A stretch of 64,000 nucleotides of DNA, taken from Glossina fuscipes (lineage: Eukaryota; Arthropoda; Insecta; Diptera; Glossinidae). Position numbers and translations under genes: made by a program. Below the pieces are notes generated by a model. That model worked only from the letters and a program-made list of their open reading frames with translations, had not been told where the DNA came from and made no database searches. Below are positions 31,763-44,310 of this stretch, piece after piece. Each line of letters begins with the position of its first letter. Position 1 is the first letter of the stretch. The DNA lies in assembly GCF_014805625.2 (NCBI RefSeq), contig NW_023998567.1:1219547-1283546 (forward strand). The letters are read 5' to 3'.

Positions 31763-33989
31763 GTATGCGAAAGAGTAGAAAGAGAGAAAAATCATGCGAA
31801 GAAATTTGGTGGTGGGTTTTGGTGTGTTTGGCTGATTGTTAGAGAGTCGAGTGGTAGCTGCCCAAGCAAACGGTCGCTTTTATTTGCCTATTGTACAAAG
31901 AAGATATAAAAAAACAATTAAGGAAACGCATATTTTATTTAAAGATTTGATTAACCCGGTTGCATATTAGGCTCTTTTTTTTTGTAAGAAACGCGTCCTG
32001 AATTTTTTTTTTGTTAAGAAAATTGAAAACTTGAGATTTTGTATAAAAAGTTCAGATAAAAAATCACGTTCAAAAAAAACTAAGGAAAGGATTCATGAAA
32101 GAAAAAAAAAAGGAAATAAGCTTTGACATGTGCTTAAGTTGATTTAAAACAAAATTATTCACAAAAAAAGATGGGAAAAGAAAGGAAAAAAAAAGGAAGC
32201 AAAATTCTACTTTAACCATTTAAATAATTCTTAAAAAAAAAAAAAAAAATATGAATACAAACATTAGTTTATTGGTATAGTTTTGTATTATGAGTTCGAT
32301 TATTGTACTTATTAAGAAAAGAAAGAAAAAATGTTTTATTTGCAAGTTTTTTCCTGACAAATTGATAATATCTTGCGGACTAAAGTGAAATTCTGTATAA
32401 AAAAAGGAGAAATAAGTAAATAAGCGACAACAAAGTTAAAAAAAAAGGAAAAAGGGCATACCAATCATCAAGCCAAACTTGAAAAGAAAATTAAGCTACG
32501 GCAGATGAAGGTAAAACCTTTTCCAATACAGAAAACCTTCGTATTAGCATTTGCGTTGATTTGCAAAAATAAAGAACAGGAGAAAAATTGCATGTGACAG
32601 ATTTACGAAAAGAAATTTTTATTAAATTAAATTGAGAATTTAACTACGGATAAGAAGTGTAATTTACTGTAATAAAGTTATGATTTATATACGAATGTAT
32701 TGTTATACAGGTCAAGGCAAATGTCAATGTCGTTAAAATCGCAAAATATATGTGAAAAAAAGAAGACTTTTTTTCTGGCAAAATCTTGAGGTTTCGCTTT
32801 AATTAAAGCGAGTAGGAAAGCATCAAAATATGGCTAGTGAAACGGTGAACGTACCAGCCTAAGGAAGTCTACTATTAACGTGTGGTGTTCGGTAAGGCGG
32901 CTGAGCAAATTAGTTCCTACTAACATTGCTGCCGGACCTGCCGCCTGCCTTGCCTAGAAGAGGCGATGATCTTGTATGTACTGCGCCCACATCGGCTATT
33001 GTGGAACATTAGCACCTGGAGCAGCCAGCGTGTGTCTGCCACGAGGATGCCACCTCTCTACCTGGCCCTTCATCATCTCAACGGTCAGGTATTATTAGAT
33101 GTAGACCGAAATGCCAGCGGTAATAAGAAAAAAATTAAAATTTATAATTGCTTGGCTATAAAATTTAAATCATAATGAGCGGCTAAGCGGAATATGCCGC
33201 CGCTGTAGCAGGGGTATGGATGGGTGCGCGGACTAAAAGAGGACCAACGAACGACGGACAACAGATTTCATAAATAGACTTACACCGTTTTTCAAGAACC
33301 AAGTATTCTTTAATTTGCATTTTCTTTGTTTTGTTTTTTTTTTTTTTCATTGTCATGCGGTCCAGCGCGCCAGCTCAAATAATTTAATCGCGCTACCGAA
33401 AGGTGAGCTAGGGCCGTGACACACCTTGAGATCGATGCTAACACTGGGCAAATTCGTCTACAGCCACGTACGTAGAGTTTTATTATATACCCAGAGATAT
33501 ATGACAGTTTGCGCCGGAATTCTGTTTAAGAGGCTAAGTAAAATTTAAAAAATATTCTAATCACAATTACCATTGGACGCTTCTTTTATATGGTTAATCA
33601 CATAACAACTTTCTTAAACGTGACGTTGCTCGATATTAACGATCATGAACAGCAAAGGCCGGATAAGCTACAATTCTCGTGCAGAAATGTTTCGAGAAGG
33701 CAAATATTGCTTTGAGATGATCCAGCTAATAAGAATCGTTTACGAACTTCTCTGCATCTGTTATAGGCCAGGCAACACAATTATTTAGCTAAAGGCTTAC
33801 AAGATAAATATCTGACGTGGAATGATGAGACCGTTTTTTAAGAAAGTCTTAGAATACTTGGAGCTCAAATAGGTCATATATTTAATAATAAATTTTTGTC
33901 TGCGCTTTTGAAACGAAAATTGACTGCTAAGAAAGGATTACTTCCTCAAAATGACAATTTAGATGCGTCTGATATATGCCGTAATCGAC
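31763..33989. other. Unexplained 2.2-kb block between two LINE halves
   Basis: The first ~1 kb (31,900-32,800) is very A-rich with many A-runs. About 32,830-33,530 is clearly GC-richer, with segments such as GGACCTGCCGCCTGCCTTGCC and CCGCCGCTGTAGCAGGGG, and has an unrecognised 69-residue frame (32,966-33,175). Next comes A+T-rich sequence with a coding-like piece, SLRILGAQIGHIFNNKFLSA (33,845-33,905). An A-rich leader plus a GC-rich segment resembles the LTR/leader of the gypsy elements elsewhere in the window, but I see no LTR ends or primer site. It may be a nested insertion into the LINE. Confidence 0.35.
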
Positions 33990-34922
33990 AACCAGAGACC
34001 CGAACGCAACGATGCCTTCTTATTATCGTACTCACAATAACATCTTGGAAAATGTTTTCAGTTACAAAGTCTTAGAAGTTATTTTTGATTCAAAACTCAA
34101 GTTTGACAGTCATACTGAAGTATCCGTTGATGAAATTGAATCATTTTTAGGGTTTATAAAAAGATGGTCTAAAGAATTTAAAGAAGTGCTTGTATACTTG
34201 TTTAATTAGACCAACTGTTGAATTCTCGTCGTCGATGGTTTGGCTTCCTAGTTGTAGATGCCATATTGATTTCTTGGAGTCTGTTCAACGGGAGTTCTTG
34301 ATGTTTGCCTTGTGAGGTTTGGGGTGGGATCCAGCCCACTTCTTCCACTGTATAAGAATAAATCATTGATTTGCCTTCCCTTGAAAAAAGGAACAAATGG
34401 TGGGTTAAACCTTCCTTTGTAAGCTAAACAAAGTTAATGTTTGCTGGCTTTAGAAGAACTTATTAATATTAATATCCCTAGTAAGATATGAAAACGTATT
34501 GTGCTATAGAACAACTACAGCCACCCCGATGCTGTACAGTTGTTCAATCCGTTTCGGGTAATGTGTCAAATGTTGAACGATCACTACCATTTACTTGATC
34601 TGTCGGTTTACTGTTAAGTCGTTGAGTCTTTCATATATAAAGGTAAATTGAATCAAAATACACCTTTATATTTGTTTCTTTCGTATTTGTTACTATTAAT
34701 AATGTATAAATAAACTCATATTCATTCATCAATACACATCAATATATATCATCAATATATATCTTAATTTAGGATTTAGACGAATTTTGTTGTACATTAT
34801 ACCTTGATCTCATGCTTATTTTTAGTTTTTTTTTTTTCTTTATATTACATTTTAAATTATTTTACAGCTTAAGGTAAGGACTTGGTCCGTAGCGGGATTC
34901 AGTTAATGAAATAAATAAATAA
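33990..34922 (+). pseudogene. Jockey-clade LINE, 3' part with tail
   Basis: Post-RT coding pieces are SYYRTHNNILENVFSYKVLE, SFLGFIKRWSKEFKEVL and, after a frame change, LIRPTVEFSSSMVWLPSC and HIDFLESVQREFLMFAL. This is the same C-terminal pattern as the LINE at 44.3-45.6 kb (GFIKRWSKELDDPYITQ, LVRPILAYASVVW). The 3' UTR ends GTAAGGACTTGGTCCGTAGC, GGGATTCAGTTAATG and AAATAAATAAATAAA near 34,905-34,920. It may be the 3' half of the element that starts at 29.9 kb, although the RT part carrying the YADD block is missing between them. Confidence 0.75.
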
Positions 34923-36149
34923 AATTTTTGGAAATTTTTCGCGTTATTCTCATTTATTTACATTTGTAAATAGTTGTAAATTTAAGCATATATTCAGGAA
35001 CAGTTTATTGAACATAAAATTAGCACAAATAGCACGTCCGTAGCTTTTTCATAAAAATGTTAATTCGTTGATGCTTATGTTAGTCTTCATTTTCTTTGCG
35101 AAGACATAATAGCGGCCTTTTTATGACAAGCGCCAACATCAATCATTAGGTGCGTATAAAAATTTTTGATGCGCAATATTATGAATACATATTTGTTTGC
35201 TTTTGCTTTTTTTTGGGTTATAAAATTTCTGGCAGATAAAACTATGTGGAAAGGGAAAAATATTTTAATAAATTTTCTTTGATAATTTATAAGCTAGACG
35301 TAAAGATTGCCAAAAATAATTCTAATATATAGATAAAGATGTAGACATGTATACAGCAAATTATATTGAAAATTTGAGAATTAAAAAGGTGAATACTCAT
35401 AGCACATATGACGATAGTATTTGCGAAATTTTAACTGCGTTCGTTTTAACAACTTTCATTCTTCTAACAAAATCTCTTTCGCCTAAAAATGGCCTCTTAA
35501 AGTAACAATACATGCAAAATAAAAACGTGTCTTTCAAAATGCAAATTTCACCGGTAAATGAAGCAAAAGGCTTTCACGAAATAAATAAAATATATAAATC
35601 CGACAGTGATGAAATCTTAAGTATGATAAAAAGAAATATTTTTTAACTTGTATCGCATCTTCCATATTTGTATATCAAAAATTACTTATTGGAACATCGA
35701 GCATTAAGAAAGATTGGAGCGTTTGGATTTCCGTTAATATTGAATTTTACTTATTCCATTATCAAAAGATAGCTTCTGTTTGCTTTTGAGCACTTATTTT
35801 TAGGGTACATGCATATAAAAACACAGAGTCCAAACTCGAAAGCAATACCTTAGTGGCCTCTAAAATGAATTCTTTTAGAAAATAAGTATATTGCGCTTGG
35901 CGTATTATAAACTATATAAACTAAATATAAGCGGTCCAAAACCAAATTTTGTAGACTTGGCAAGTTTATTGAAGGTAAGTTATAAATAATTAAATAACAT
36001 TGATCTACGATATACTAAAATAGCCAAAGACCTGTACAATTAAAAAAACCATCTGCCTACAAGAACCTAATATGTGAAGTTTTGATTCAATCTTATTCAA
36101 TAGATAAAATTAATAACTAACAACTTTAGAACGACCATTTCGCGCCTTT
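34923..36149. other. Intergenic; FATP 3' UTR at right end
   Basis: This A+T-rich sequence has no supported ORF. The right end, about 35,965-36,149, is probably the 3' UTR of the FATP gene read on the minus strand. Confidence 0.45.
35965..35970 (-). promoter_or_regulatory. Candidate FATP polyadenylation signal
   Basis: AATAAA on the minus strand (TTTATT on plus) is about 180 bases beyond the FATP stop codon. It is the first canonical hexamer I see at a sensible distance. A+T-rich DNA produces this word by chance, so support is moderate. Confidence 0.35.
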
Positions 36150-37091
36150 CTAGAATTTTAGTTCATTACGACAGATCATGCTATAGACTTCTTTGCTGAT
36201 TGGCTCATATTTGCCTGTACATGTTTGATAATATAAAGGATCCGTAATGATATTCGGATCATAACCTTCTTTTTGCAGATCAATTTTTCGCAATTTAAAT
36301 GTTCCAGTCAAGTCAATCTTAGTGAGAAAACGTAGAAACTGTGGCCTTGCATAGACAGGCAATACTTTTTTTAAATCTAACGTGAAGCTATCCAAGTCTA
36401 ATTGTCGTTCTGGATCGTAAATAGCAGCCATACCAGCTCTACCTTCTGTATTTGGAATGGTAACTCCGTATACAATTGTATCCCTATATCCAACTAGGGT
36501 GGTTAATTGAGTTTCAACTTCACCTGTGGAAACATTCTCTCCTTTCCAACGAAATGTATCACCGGTACGATCTATGAAGTAAAGGTAACCTTTTTCATCG
36601 GATACAAGCAAATCACCGGAAATGAATGCCATATCGCCTTTTTTAAACACGTCGTAAACCACTTTTTTAGCTGAAGCAGTTTGATCAACGTAACCTAGGA
36701 ATTCTCTTGCGGGATTGCCTGGTACAATTTTTCCAATAAAGACACCTGGTTCTTGAGGTTTGCACAATTGACACAAACCGTTGGGACCACGTATCGGTTC
36801 ACCAGTGTCGGGATCTGCCCTTATAATCGAAATAGGATATATCTGAGGCAATATGCGCGAAACAAATCCAATGGCTCCGACTGTGTTGTCGTGGTTCATA
36901 ATGTTTGCATTGCCTTCGGTTGCTCCGTAAAATTCACCTACTTTACTTATGTTAAATCTTTCAGTAAAGCGCGGCCAAATTTGAGGACGTAATCCGTTAC
37001 CAAATACCATACGCACTTTATGTTTGTGGTCATTTTCGGAAAGTGGTGTTGCTAAAATATATCTGGCCATTTCCCCTATGTACTGACCAAC
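36150..37091 (-). CDS. Fatp: FATP / SLC27A last exon (C-terminal 313 residues)
   Basis: This is the last exon of a fatty acid transport protein, a membrane-associated long/very-long-chain acyl-CoA synthetase that traps imported fatty acids as CoA esters. The 3' splice site is TTTTTCAG before 37,091, and the exon opens in phase 0 with VGQYIGEMARYILATP. Family hallmarks in order: KVRMVFGNGLRPQIWPRF (about residues 22-39 of the exon), EFYGATEGNANIMN, YGV.IPNTEGRAGMA, and the FATP signature YLYFIDRTGDTFRWKGENVS followed by TGEVE. The C-terminal domain ends DLQKEGYDPNIITDPLYY and, after that, RNELKF with TAG at 36,150. There is no stop or frameshift, and the lengths between motifs fit the family. 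With the two upstream exons it gives about 588 residues, so only the N-terminal ~50-100 residues are missing. Which SLC27/Fatp paralogue this is cannot be settled from memory. Confidence 0.95.
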   Translation of the reverse strand, partial: VGQYIGEMARYILATPLSENDHKHKVRMVFGNGLRPQIWPRFTERFNISKVGEFYGATEGNANIMNHDNTVGAIGFVSRILPQIYPISIIRADPDTGEPIRGPNGLCQLCKPQEPGVFIGKIVPGNPAREFLGYVDQTASAKKVVYDVFKKGDMAFISGDLLVSDEKGYLYFIDRTGDTFRWKGENVSTGEVETQLTTLVGYRDTIVYGVTIPNTEGRAGMAAIYDPERQLDLDSFTLDLKKVLPVYARPQFLRFLTKIDLTGTFKLRKIDLQKEGYDPNIITDPLYYQTCTGKYEPISKEVYSMICRNELKF

Positions 37092-38283
37092 CTGAAAAAT
37101 AAACGTACATTTAGTAGTAGTAAAAGCTTAGGACTAGAGGCATAAAATCTAGTAGAAATGGAAATCGACTCCCCTGGCTAAACTTTTAAATTGATAACGG
37201 AATAGTAAGTCGAATTTTTTAGTATATTATCTCATAACTTACGAATCATTTAAAAAGTGTTCCAAAAATAATCTTATCTTCTATTTATGCCGGCCGAATG
37301 CAAAACAAATTTTGAATTGGAAAGCATTTTTAGATACAGTTGTTGCAAGAGTGAAATTGTACCTGGTAGGTATTAAGAGATAGAAATATAATGGTTTATG
37401 TATTTATCTGTTCGCATATACAGAGTTCAACTGCAGTACAGATTCGATTGTTGCAATTGAAGTAAAAGAAACTTTAAAACTACGGAACTAATACATGCAT
37501 TTAAAAATAAGATACTCATCTAGTGCAACCACACGCTTAATATCTGACATACATCAACTAAGAGTATATCTAGTGGACAATTAGCAAGTGTTGACATACA
37601 GCTTAGCAAAAATTTAACAACATTATTTAGTAGGTTGATAATAAAAACATTAAATATTAGTTTAAGTATGACGTCGACACTACACTGACTGTGCAAAAGA
37701 GTGGTTTTAATGGAATGATGGGATCGGGTTACGAGATTAGGTTAAAATTTCAATTTTTGCGGAGGGTGCTAAGTGGATTACAAAGTTCGGAATTGGCTAA
37801 GGTTTGTAAAAAGAACTTTCATTGACAAGCGGATAGGAATATTCAAGTTGATCTCATTTAATCAAACAGACGATTCAATGACACCCTTTATCAACTTTAC
37901 CGTGAAGGTAATGCCTGAGGCTACCCTGCCTTTCCCAAATGAACGTACAGCTGTAACTCGTAACCTATTTTAGATGTGAGCTTTCCGCACTTTATACAGA
38001 TAAGAAAATTGCAAAGTTAACAGAGCTATAAGATCATCACCACCAATTTTACTTAATATGTCGTTTGTAAACAAATGCATGCCAGCAGCATAGAGTTCAG
38101 AGCTCTAACTGCGTGTTTGAAGCATCAGCTAAATCTCAGTAAAAGCTAGCACTGAAAACTCGTGGCTTAAGTAGCTAAATGATCGCATCGATAACTTAGA
38201 ATGCGAGCTTGTCACTTTTATGTGAACAATGTCAGTTCAGATAATGGGAACACCTTTAAACACACATACACGTAGTTACTCAC
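37092..38283 (-). other. FATP intron, 1.19 kb
   Basis: The intron runs from the donor GTGAGT (38,283 downward) to the acceptor TTTTTCAG ending at 37,092, and both are good matches to consensus. The phase-0 junction joins KYNAT to VGQYIGE, as in FATP proteins. Plus-strand frames inside it are not supported. Confidence 0.85.
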
Positions 38284-38485
38284 CGTCGCATTGTATTTAA
38301 AGCAATCCGCAAAATAGCTAGACGCAGAAAACTTCTTACGTATGGCAACTGTGCACCCAAATATCAAAGCTTGTCCCATACTCATTATCCCACCAGCTGT
38401 GTGATATAACGGCAAAGGGGTATAAAATATATCGTTCTGTTCGAAGCCCAATGTGTAGTGAATTCCAGCCGCAATGAAAACATAT
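38284..38485 (-). CDS. Fatp: FATP / SLC27A internal exon (67 residues)
   Basis: This 202-base exon lies between TTTTTAG (acceptor ending at 38,486) and GTGAGT (donor from 38,283). Its first base completes an Arg codon split by the upstream intron (CG|A). The reading then continues YVFIAAGIHYTLGFEQNDIF, YTPLPLYHTAGGIMSMGQAL and IRKKFSASSYFADCFKYNAT. The LPLYHTAGGI block is the conserved acyl-CoA synthetase segment after the P-loop, and RKKFSAS is characteristic of FATPs. The acceptor lies right beside the left end of an antisense gypsy-type copy. The exon is intact and in phase with both neighbours. Confidence 0.93.
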
Positions 38486-40526
38486 CTAAAAATGAGAAAG
38501 CAAACATTAAACCAAATGTAACTTCAACAACTTCATCAAGCATCAGAGTAACAACAAATACAAGAACAACGATAACTCCACTAAACATCAGGGTAACAAT
38601 CAGTGCAACTATAACAGCAATAACTTCAACAACTTCTTCAGCATCAGGACAACAACAAAAACAACAGGTATCTACACCACTACAACAGGGTGTGAGTTCA
38701 GGTCAGTAAGCAACATATAGGCAAAAAACGTGGAATGTATATTGAGAGTTTATCCGTCTAACAGCAACAAGCACATTCCCCTAGGGGTGAAGCTTAAATA
38801 GACAAAAGAATAGGAAAACCTAAAAGAAAATTTAACAAGCGATAGCGAACTACTTTTCCTCCTTTTAATATAAATGAAATTACACCCAACCCGAAATCTC
38901 AAATACTACCGTGATCCACGCGAAATAATACCATCATAATAGGAGTAGATGCTAGTAGGATAGGAACGCTCAAGAATTACGGGAAATTATTAACAAAGCC
39001 AAAAAAGAAGAAAATATTTAAATTGTGAAATTCGGGAAATAAGAAGTAAATAATTATCGCAAAAGTGAAATTCCTTACGAGAATATGAATTGTCCTTATT
39101 ATGTTGCTATTGCTTTTGTACGTCATTTGTAAGAGTGTTCACGGGCATAACATTTAAGGCTTTGCCACTGCAACCAAATTTCTAAATGATCGATTTAGTT
39201 AAAAGGTGAATATTAACGATCGAACAGCATAATTCTGAGTAATTGCGAAAACTTTAAATTCTGAAAATCTAACCAAAATTTACCTAGCAGCACTGAGATA
39301 TAAAATAAATACAAGAAAATACTAGTAAGACTATGGGAAGATAAATGTGGGAAGCCATTCAGCAATAAACGGTAGGCTAAACGAGAAATAGCTTCAATTA
39401 ATAACAGAGATTTGATTCAAAAAAAAAAAAAAAACTTTAACGTTCGTAAAGGAATGCAGTTAAAATTTTTCAAAAGTAGAAGTTAAAGCAAAACATTAAG
39501 CAAGATCACTGGAAACATTTCTCGTTCAAGAAAAAAAAAACAAATTTCAAGGATAGTGAGTCCCCTTCCCCTTTAATGGAAATTTAGATAATACGTGCGA
39601 ATGACCTGCATCTATTAGTTAAAAGGCTTCTTATAGGCCAAAGGTTTCACGCATCCCTGTACTAAAGGTATAACCGAACTTACCTCTCGTAAAAAAATTT
39701 CGATCATGTTCGAAAAATCTGTAGGTCGTTTTTAGAAGCCCTGCGGATTATAAAAGCAAAATTACAACCATTCCTGTAATCATTTACCGAATCTTTAAAA
39801 TCGAAGTAGGAGTGAGGAAGCGACAACCATCTAGTAGAACCGTATACCCCTATTCAAAATTTAGTGGAAACTTTCTTCTAACAGTGCGACCCTAAAGATA
39901 GTGTAAAACTTTCTGAAGTACAAATATAAAGTTGCACATGTGGTTGGTCAATATATTGACCGGAAATTACCAAAATTTGGAAAATAGATTTAGTTTCTCA
40001 AACAAGTAATGCAACTCCCTATTCGTCATTTAAAGATTTCACAAAAATTGAAAAGGGAATACGAAATTTATGGTAGAGGTGTACGTTGTCAAGCAAATCA
40101 CCTCCAGAAAGGAAAACAAAACGATAAATAAATAAATACCATAAGTGAAGTTTTAAACACGGTTTGAGGAATTAAATATTTCAATAAATAAACTTCCACA
40201 GCCAAAACAAAGGCACTTTATTCCAATGCGAATAAAGCATAACAAGTAAGAGAATAGGGAGAATAATCAGTAAAAGAAAACCCAAAGAAGAAATATATTG
40301 GTCGTCAACAACTCATGATCTATATGAAATCTATTATTCTGCAATTTTGAAAATTGTTACAAATAACAATCATGCAAATACATAAGCAACTAACCCTCAT
40401 AGAAATTTGTACGGGCCAAGAAATAATTTAAAAAAAAAAAAAAACAACAGACAACAACAACAAATCCTAAACAAAAAAAAAATAGCAAACCAAATACAAA
40501 AAAAAAAATAAAACAAGATCGCCAGC

Positions 40527-40784
40527 ATGACATCGCCGCTTCGTGTCACCTGGGTGCACTCCCTACGTCGAGATGAACTCCAAGCCTGCCTAGGGGCGCT
40601 CGACCTAGACATCACCGGTACCGTCCAAAAAATGAGGAGCCGTTGGGCACAATTCATCAATCAGGACCACGAGCTCGAGATCGTCACGCGGTTGCTAGAG
40701 TTACAGACCCAGCTGGAGGCCCTCACCAGCGATCGCTGTCATCAGCCTCCCACGCCAGAACTGGGGCTGACGGGATGCCCATAA
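40527..40784 (+). pseudogene. Gag N-terminus with SAP-like motif (copy A)
   Basis: The ATG at 40,527 opens 85 codons. Residues ~10-42 (LRRDELQACLGALDLDITGT, then VQKMRSRWAQFI) have the spacing of a SAP helix-extension-helix: L..eL...l..l.l...Gt...m..RW. The next block is LEIVTRLLELQTQLEALTS. It aligns with 59,411-59,722 of copy B at well over half identity by eye. The frame stops soon after, and no Retrotrans_gag core or zinc knuckle follows. It is a truncated gag. Confidence 0.65.
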
Positions 40785-40799
40785 ATGCATGTACCGGTG

Positions 40800-41330
40800 A
40801 CGATAAAGGAGCACCGGCAACCCTCCCCACCACAGCGACAACAATCAACGATCACACCAATGGCATCACAACAGCATCGCCCACATTTACATAGATAACA
40901 TTAACAACAAATGCCAACCGAGCAGCACGATCACAACAATGGCATCACAACAGCACTGCCCACGTTTCCATAGCCAAAATTAACAACAAATGCCAACCGA
41001 GCAGCGTAACGATTACATCAACAGAATCACAGCAACAGCATCAACGTTTACATCAACGACACCAACGATAACAACTATCATAACAGCAACATCATTCGCG
41101 GTAATCCCAACTATTATCACAATAACGGCAACAGGTGGCTAACGTGATAAACACAACACCAGCAAACAGCACAGCAAACAACGATAACAGCCATCACCAA
41201 CTCAACATCGCTAGCGTTAACATCAACTGTTACCGCAACAACAAACAACGACAACAATAACAATGAAAGTCACAACAACTACAATAAATTCAACGCCACA
41301 ACAAACAACGCTCATACCAACCGCAAAGAG
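40800..41330 (+). repeat. ACA/CAACA-rich low-complexity stretch
   Basis: It is dominated by ACAACAA, ATCACAACA and CAGCATC words, with a near-duplicate (GATCACACCAATGGCATCAC and GATCACAACAATGGCATCAC near 40,850 and 40,930). It sits where the rest of gag and all of pol should be in copy A. Confidence 0.6.
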
Positions 41331-41645
41331 CGCACCACAATTGCGTCAACATTCCACCAGCAATTCAACACAAGAACAAAGTCACCCGCAGCCAAGGGTC
41401 TGTCAACCCAAATACGTACTTAGCGGCGAACATTGGCACAACCCGTACCTCCCTGGCCAATGGTCCGGCGATTCAATGCCGGAAAGCTAAAGGTACACAA
41501 AAGCTGACGGGACCAACGGCCAACGTTCCGACACCACCAATGTCGGAAAGCTGAAGACAATAGGCTCCGCGCCATCGAAGTGATAGCACCCTGCTCTGCT
41601 CTCACAACGTTTAATTTAGTAATAATCAAAAAGTAACGATCTAAG

Positions 41646-44310
41646 GCCAACTTTTACATTATACAAAGGCAGACCTAATCATAAATAATGATGAAAAGAT
41701 AATATGTGTGCTAACGTTAATGTAATGGAAATGAACGTGTTATTTAAATTCAAGAAAAGAATACGGGGGTTTTGTTGTTCACCTTTTTTATTTTTGCTAG
41801 ATACGGTCAACAGTATTTTTTAAAAGTTAATTAACAATAATTTAATGCTGAAATTTCAGGACGTTCAGAAGTGAAAATAAAGTGAAAAATAATACTTCAT
41901 GGAAACTAAAATAGATTGTTTAGAAAAAATGGAAAATAGGAAAATAATGCTATTAAAAGCCAAAGTTAGATTAAGTTGAAAAGTGTCCAGATGTGAAAGT
42001 ATTCTTAAGCCTAATAGCCTACTTCCCAAAATTCCTTCAAGGCTATGCAGAATCAGCAAAATTGCGTACGCATTTGCTTAAAAAAGAAATAACGCTTGTT
42101 ATAAAAGCAATATGAAACAGAAATTAATGCAACCAGTATTTGTTAATGAACCAATTTTACATATACGCCACACGTTACGCGTTGAAGGAAAACTGCGTCT
42201 TATATTCTTTTGAAGCAAGAAAATAGAACAATGTAAGAATGTTTGGACACTGTTGAATTGAATGAAACCCCATAATAAGTCGTAGAATTCGAAGCCATAA
42301 AGCGGACGTAAATAGTCGCAGGAAAAAACTGGCGAAGTGTTATCAAAATAAAACATTATTATTACAATGTTAAAAAAGTCGCGGAATTTGCAGGCCCACG
42401 TAATACTTCATCTGTGTTGATTATGTGAAGCCGTGGAAAAATCTTAAAGGAAAATATCATCTGGTGCAGACCAATGTCGAATGTAAAAAATATATTATAT
42501 CAGTGTTTAAAAAAGCCAAAAGAAACCAAAAAGCTGTAAAGTCATGTAGCTGAACACACATCTACATTGAAAATTTTCTTATTTTTATTAATATATTATA
42601 TCTAATTTTTCTTGATTTCAATTTCTTTGGACTTAAATATCAATGCCAATTTCGTTCTTGTGTTATACGGTTGTAAAAAATGGATTAAAAATCATAATAG
42701 ATTTTATGATTCTATGGTTCTGAGAGCCTAAATTATTTGTGGTAAGCGTGGATTAATTTTATGCGCCTGTATGCAACGCTCAGAAGAACCCATCGGCCAA
42801 TTTAGCACCATTTTCTGAATCAATTTGAGTGTGTCTATTCATAAGGCGTGTGTACATGTACCTTTACTACTTACATGGAAGAATTGGTTTATAAGAAAAT
42901 AGAGTTTTTGAAATGTCAAATTGCATTTTAAAATTATTGATTAATTTTGTGCAGTTAGGTTCGTTAAAATAATTCGGCTTAATGTCAAATGCGAAACGAG
43001 CTGATATTGTTCTAACTGAAGAATCCTCAAATTCTCATTTAACAGAAGTGCTGCGAAAATTTCTTATTTAGCAGAAGTTCCGAGAAAATTTCTCCTTTTC
43101 GAAGCGTTGCAATTATTACACGCCACACTGTGTTCTCTCTATTCTCAACACATAGTACTTTTTTTATAAACCTTGTAAAGGAAAGAACTTGCTAACGGCA
43201 TTTAGCAAGAAATCAAAGTCATTTTACAAGTGCGAAAGGAAGTTAGGCAAAGTGAATAATTGCAAAAAAAAAAAAAAATTAACAAAATTTAAAAATATCG
43301 AAAGGAAATATAGAAAAGAAAATACATAATAAACATTAGCCTACAGGTTGCAATCGCCGTTATAGTTTAATGACATTTAATGACATTCGCCGACTTTTTT
43401 ATGACCATTCGCTATACAATGCACAATTTTGAAAAGGTTAGTAGTATAGTATTTGAACTTTTTGAACACCATTTAATATAAAGTCTTTTACAAAACAAGC
43501 GCACAAAATCTAGTTTATGATAACAAATGGTACAGGATAATGTTTTGATCTGCAGACTTATTGCTGTAAGTGTTTCTTCCTATGCACTATATCTCTTTCA
43601 ACATAGAAGGATTCATGTGAAAAATAAGCTTATTATGATTATACTGGTATATTACGACGGATAAATATAGTGAATTTTGAGGCGAAAGAGTGTAAGGCGT
43701 TCGTATATACATAGGAATATAATGTTTTCATTACTTTTTGGTTAAAAAACCGATAACTTGAATAGCTTCTGATCTCAATTCCTTTCTTACGTAAAAACTC
43801 CAACACCCTTATAGATGACAACTTCATTAAAACAATGAAGGTGAATAATTTGAAATCTTCTGCAGTTTCTTTTCTTCATTCAGAAAGAATGATTAGCAAA
43901 TTCGTGGAGCACTTACAAGCGTCACACGAACTTGGTTAATTAATTTCAAAACGCTGAAATCCGGTAATGATATTAAAGTCAAAACTTCCAAAAACAAATA
44001 ACTAGTATGTTCACGTCAATTGGGAAGTGCAATGATACCATAGAGACACAATAAGATTGCGACAAGAACAGAAAGTCAAGCTTACAAAAAGCGTTTATTG
44101 AAAACCGAAAGTTTATTATGATTGCTTCCGATCAGGGTGCACAAACCACAAAATAAATGTCACAGCATTGAGGAAAAATAAATGAACAAAAACATATTAA
44201 GACATAAGCCGATACTACAGAAAAGGTAGAAATATTGCAGGATAATCAAACACACATTTTACACGGACAGACCTTGCACAGATAAACGAACAGACACGCT
44301 TAAACGGATT
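41646..44310. other. FATP intron interior, no gene; one dispersed repeat
   Basis: This A+T-rich sequence has only short unsupported frames. About 43,120-43,190 matches 29,195-29,275 (TTCTCAACACATAGTAC and AAACCTTGTAAAGGAAAG), a dispersed repeat of unknown class. An A15 run is at about 43,264. Confidence 0.4.

Larger units (their letters stand above)
38500..41645 (+). mobile_element. Gypsy-type deletion derivative in the FATP intron (copy A)
   Basis: This is the same family as the element at 56.8-62.1 kb, on the plus strand and antisense to FATP. Shared landmarks: GGGTGTGAGTTCAGGT near 38,688 against the segment near 58,170; a leader block at 39,270-39,680 against 58,710-59,180 (both contain GGCTTCTTATAGGCC); a gag N-terminus at 40,527-40,784 against 59,411; and a 3' block at 41,390-41,640 (CAGCCAAGGGT, then ACAACCCGTACCT) against 61,910-62,130. 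Protease, RT, RNase H and integrase are absent. Between the gag start and the 3' block lies ~500 bases of ACA-rich sequence. I see no LTR ends, so its limits are approximate. Confidence 0.7.

Noticed and set aside
37773..37973. Plus-strand 66-codon frame in FATP intron
   Set aside because: It has no homology, starts at GTG and lies within a well-supported intron.
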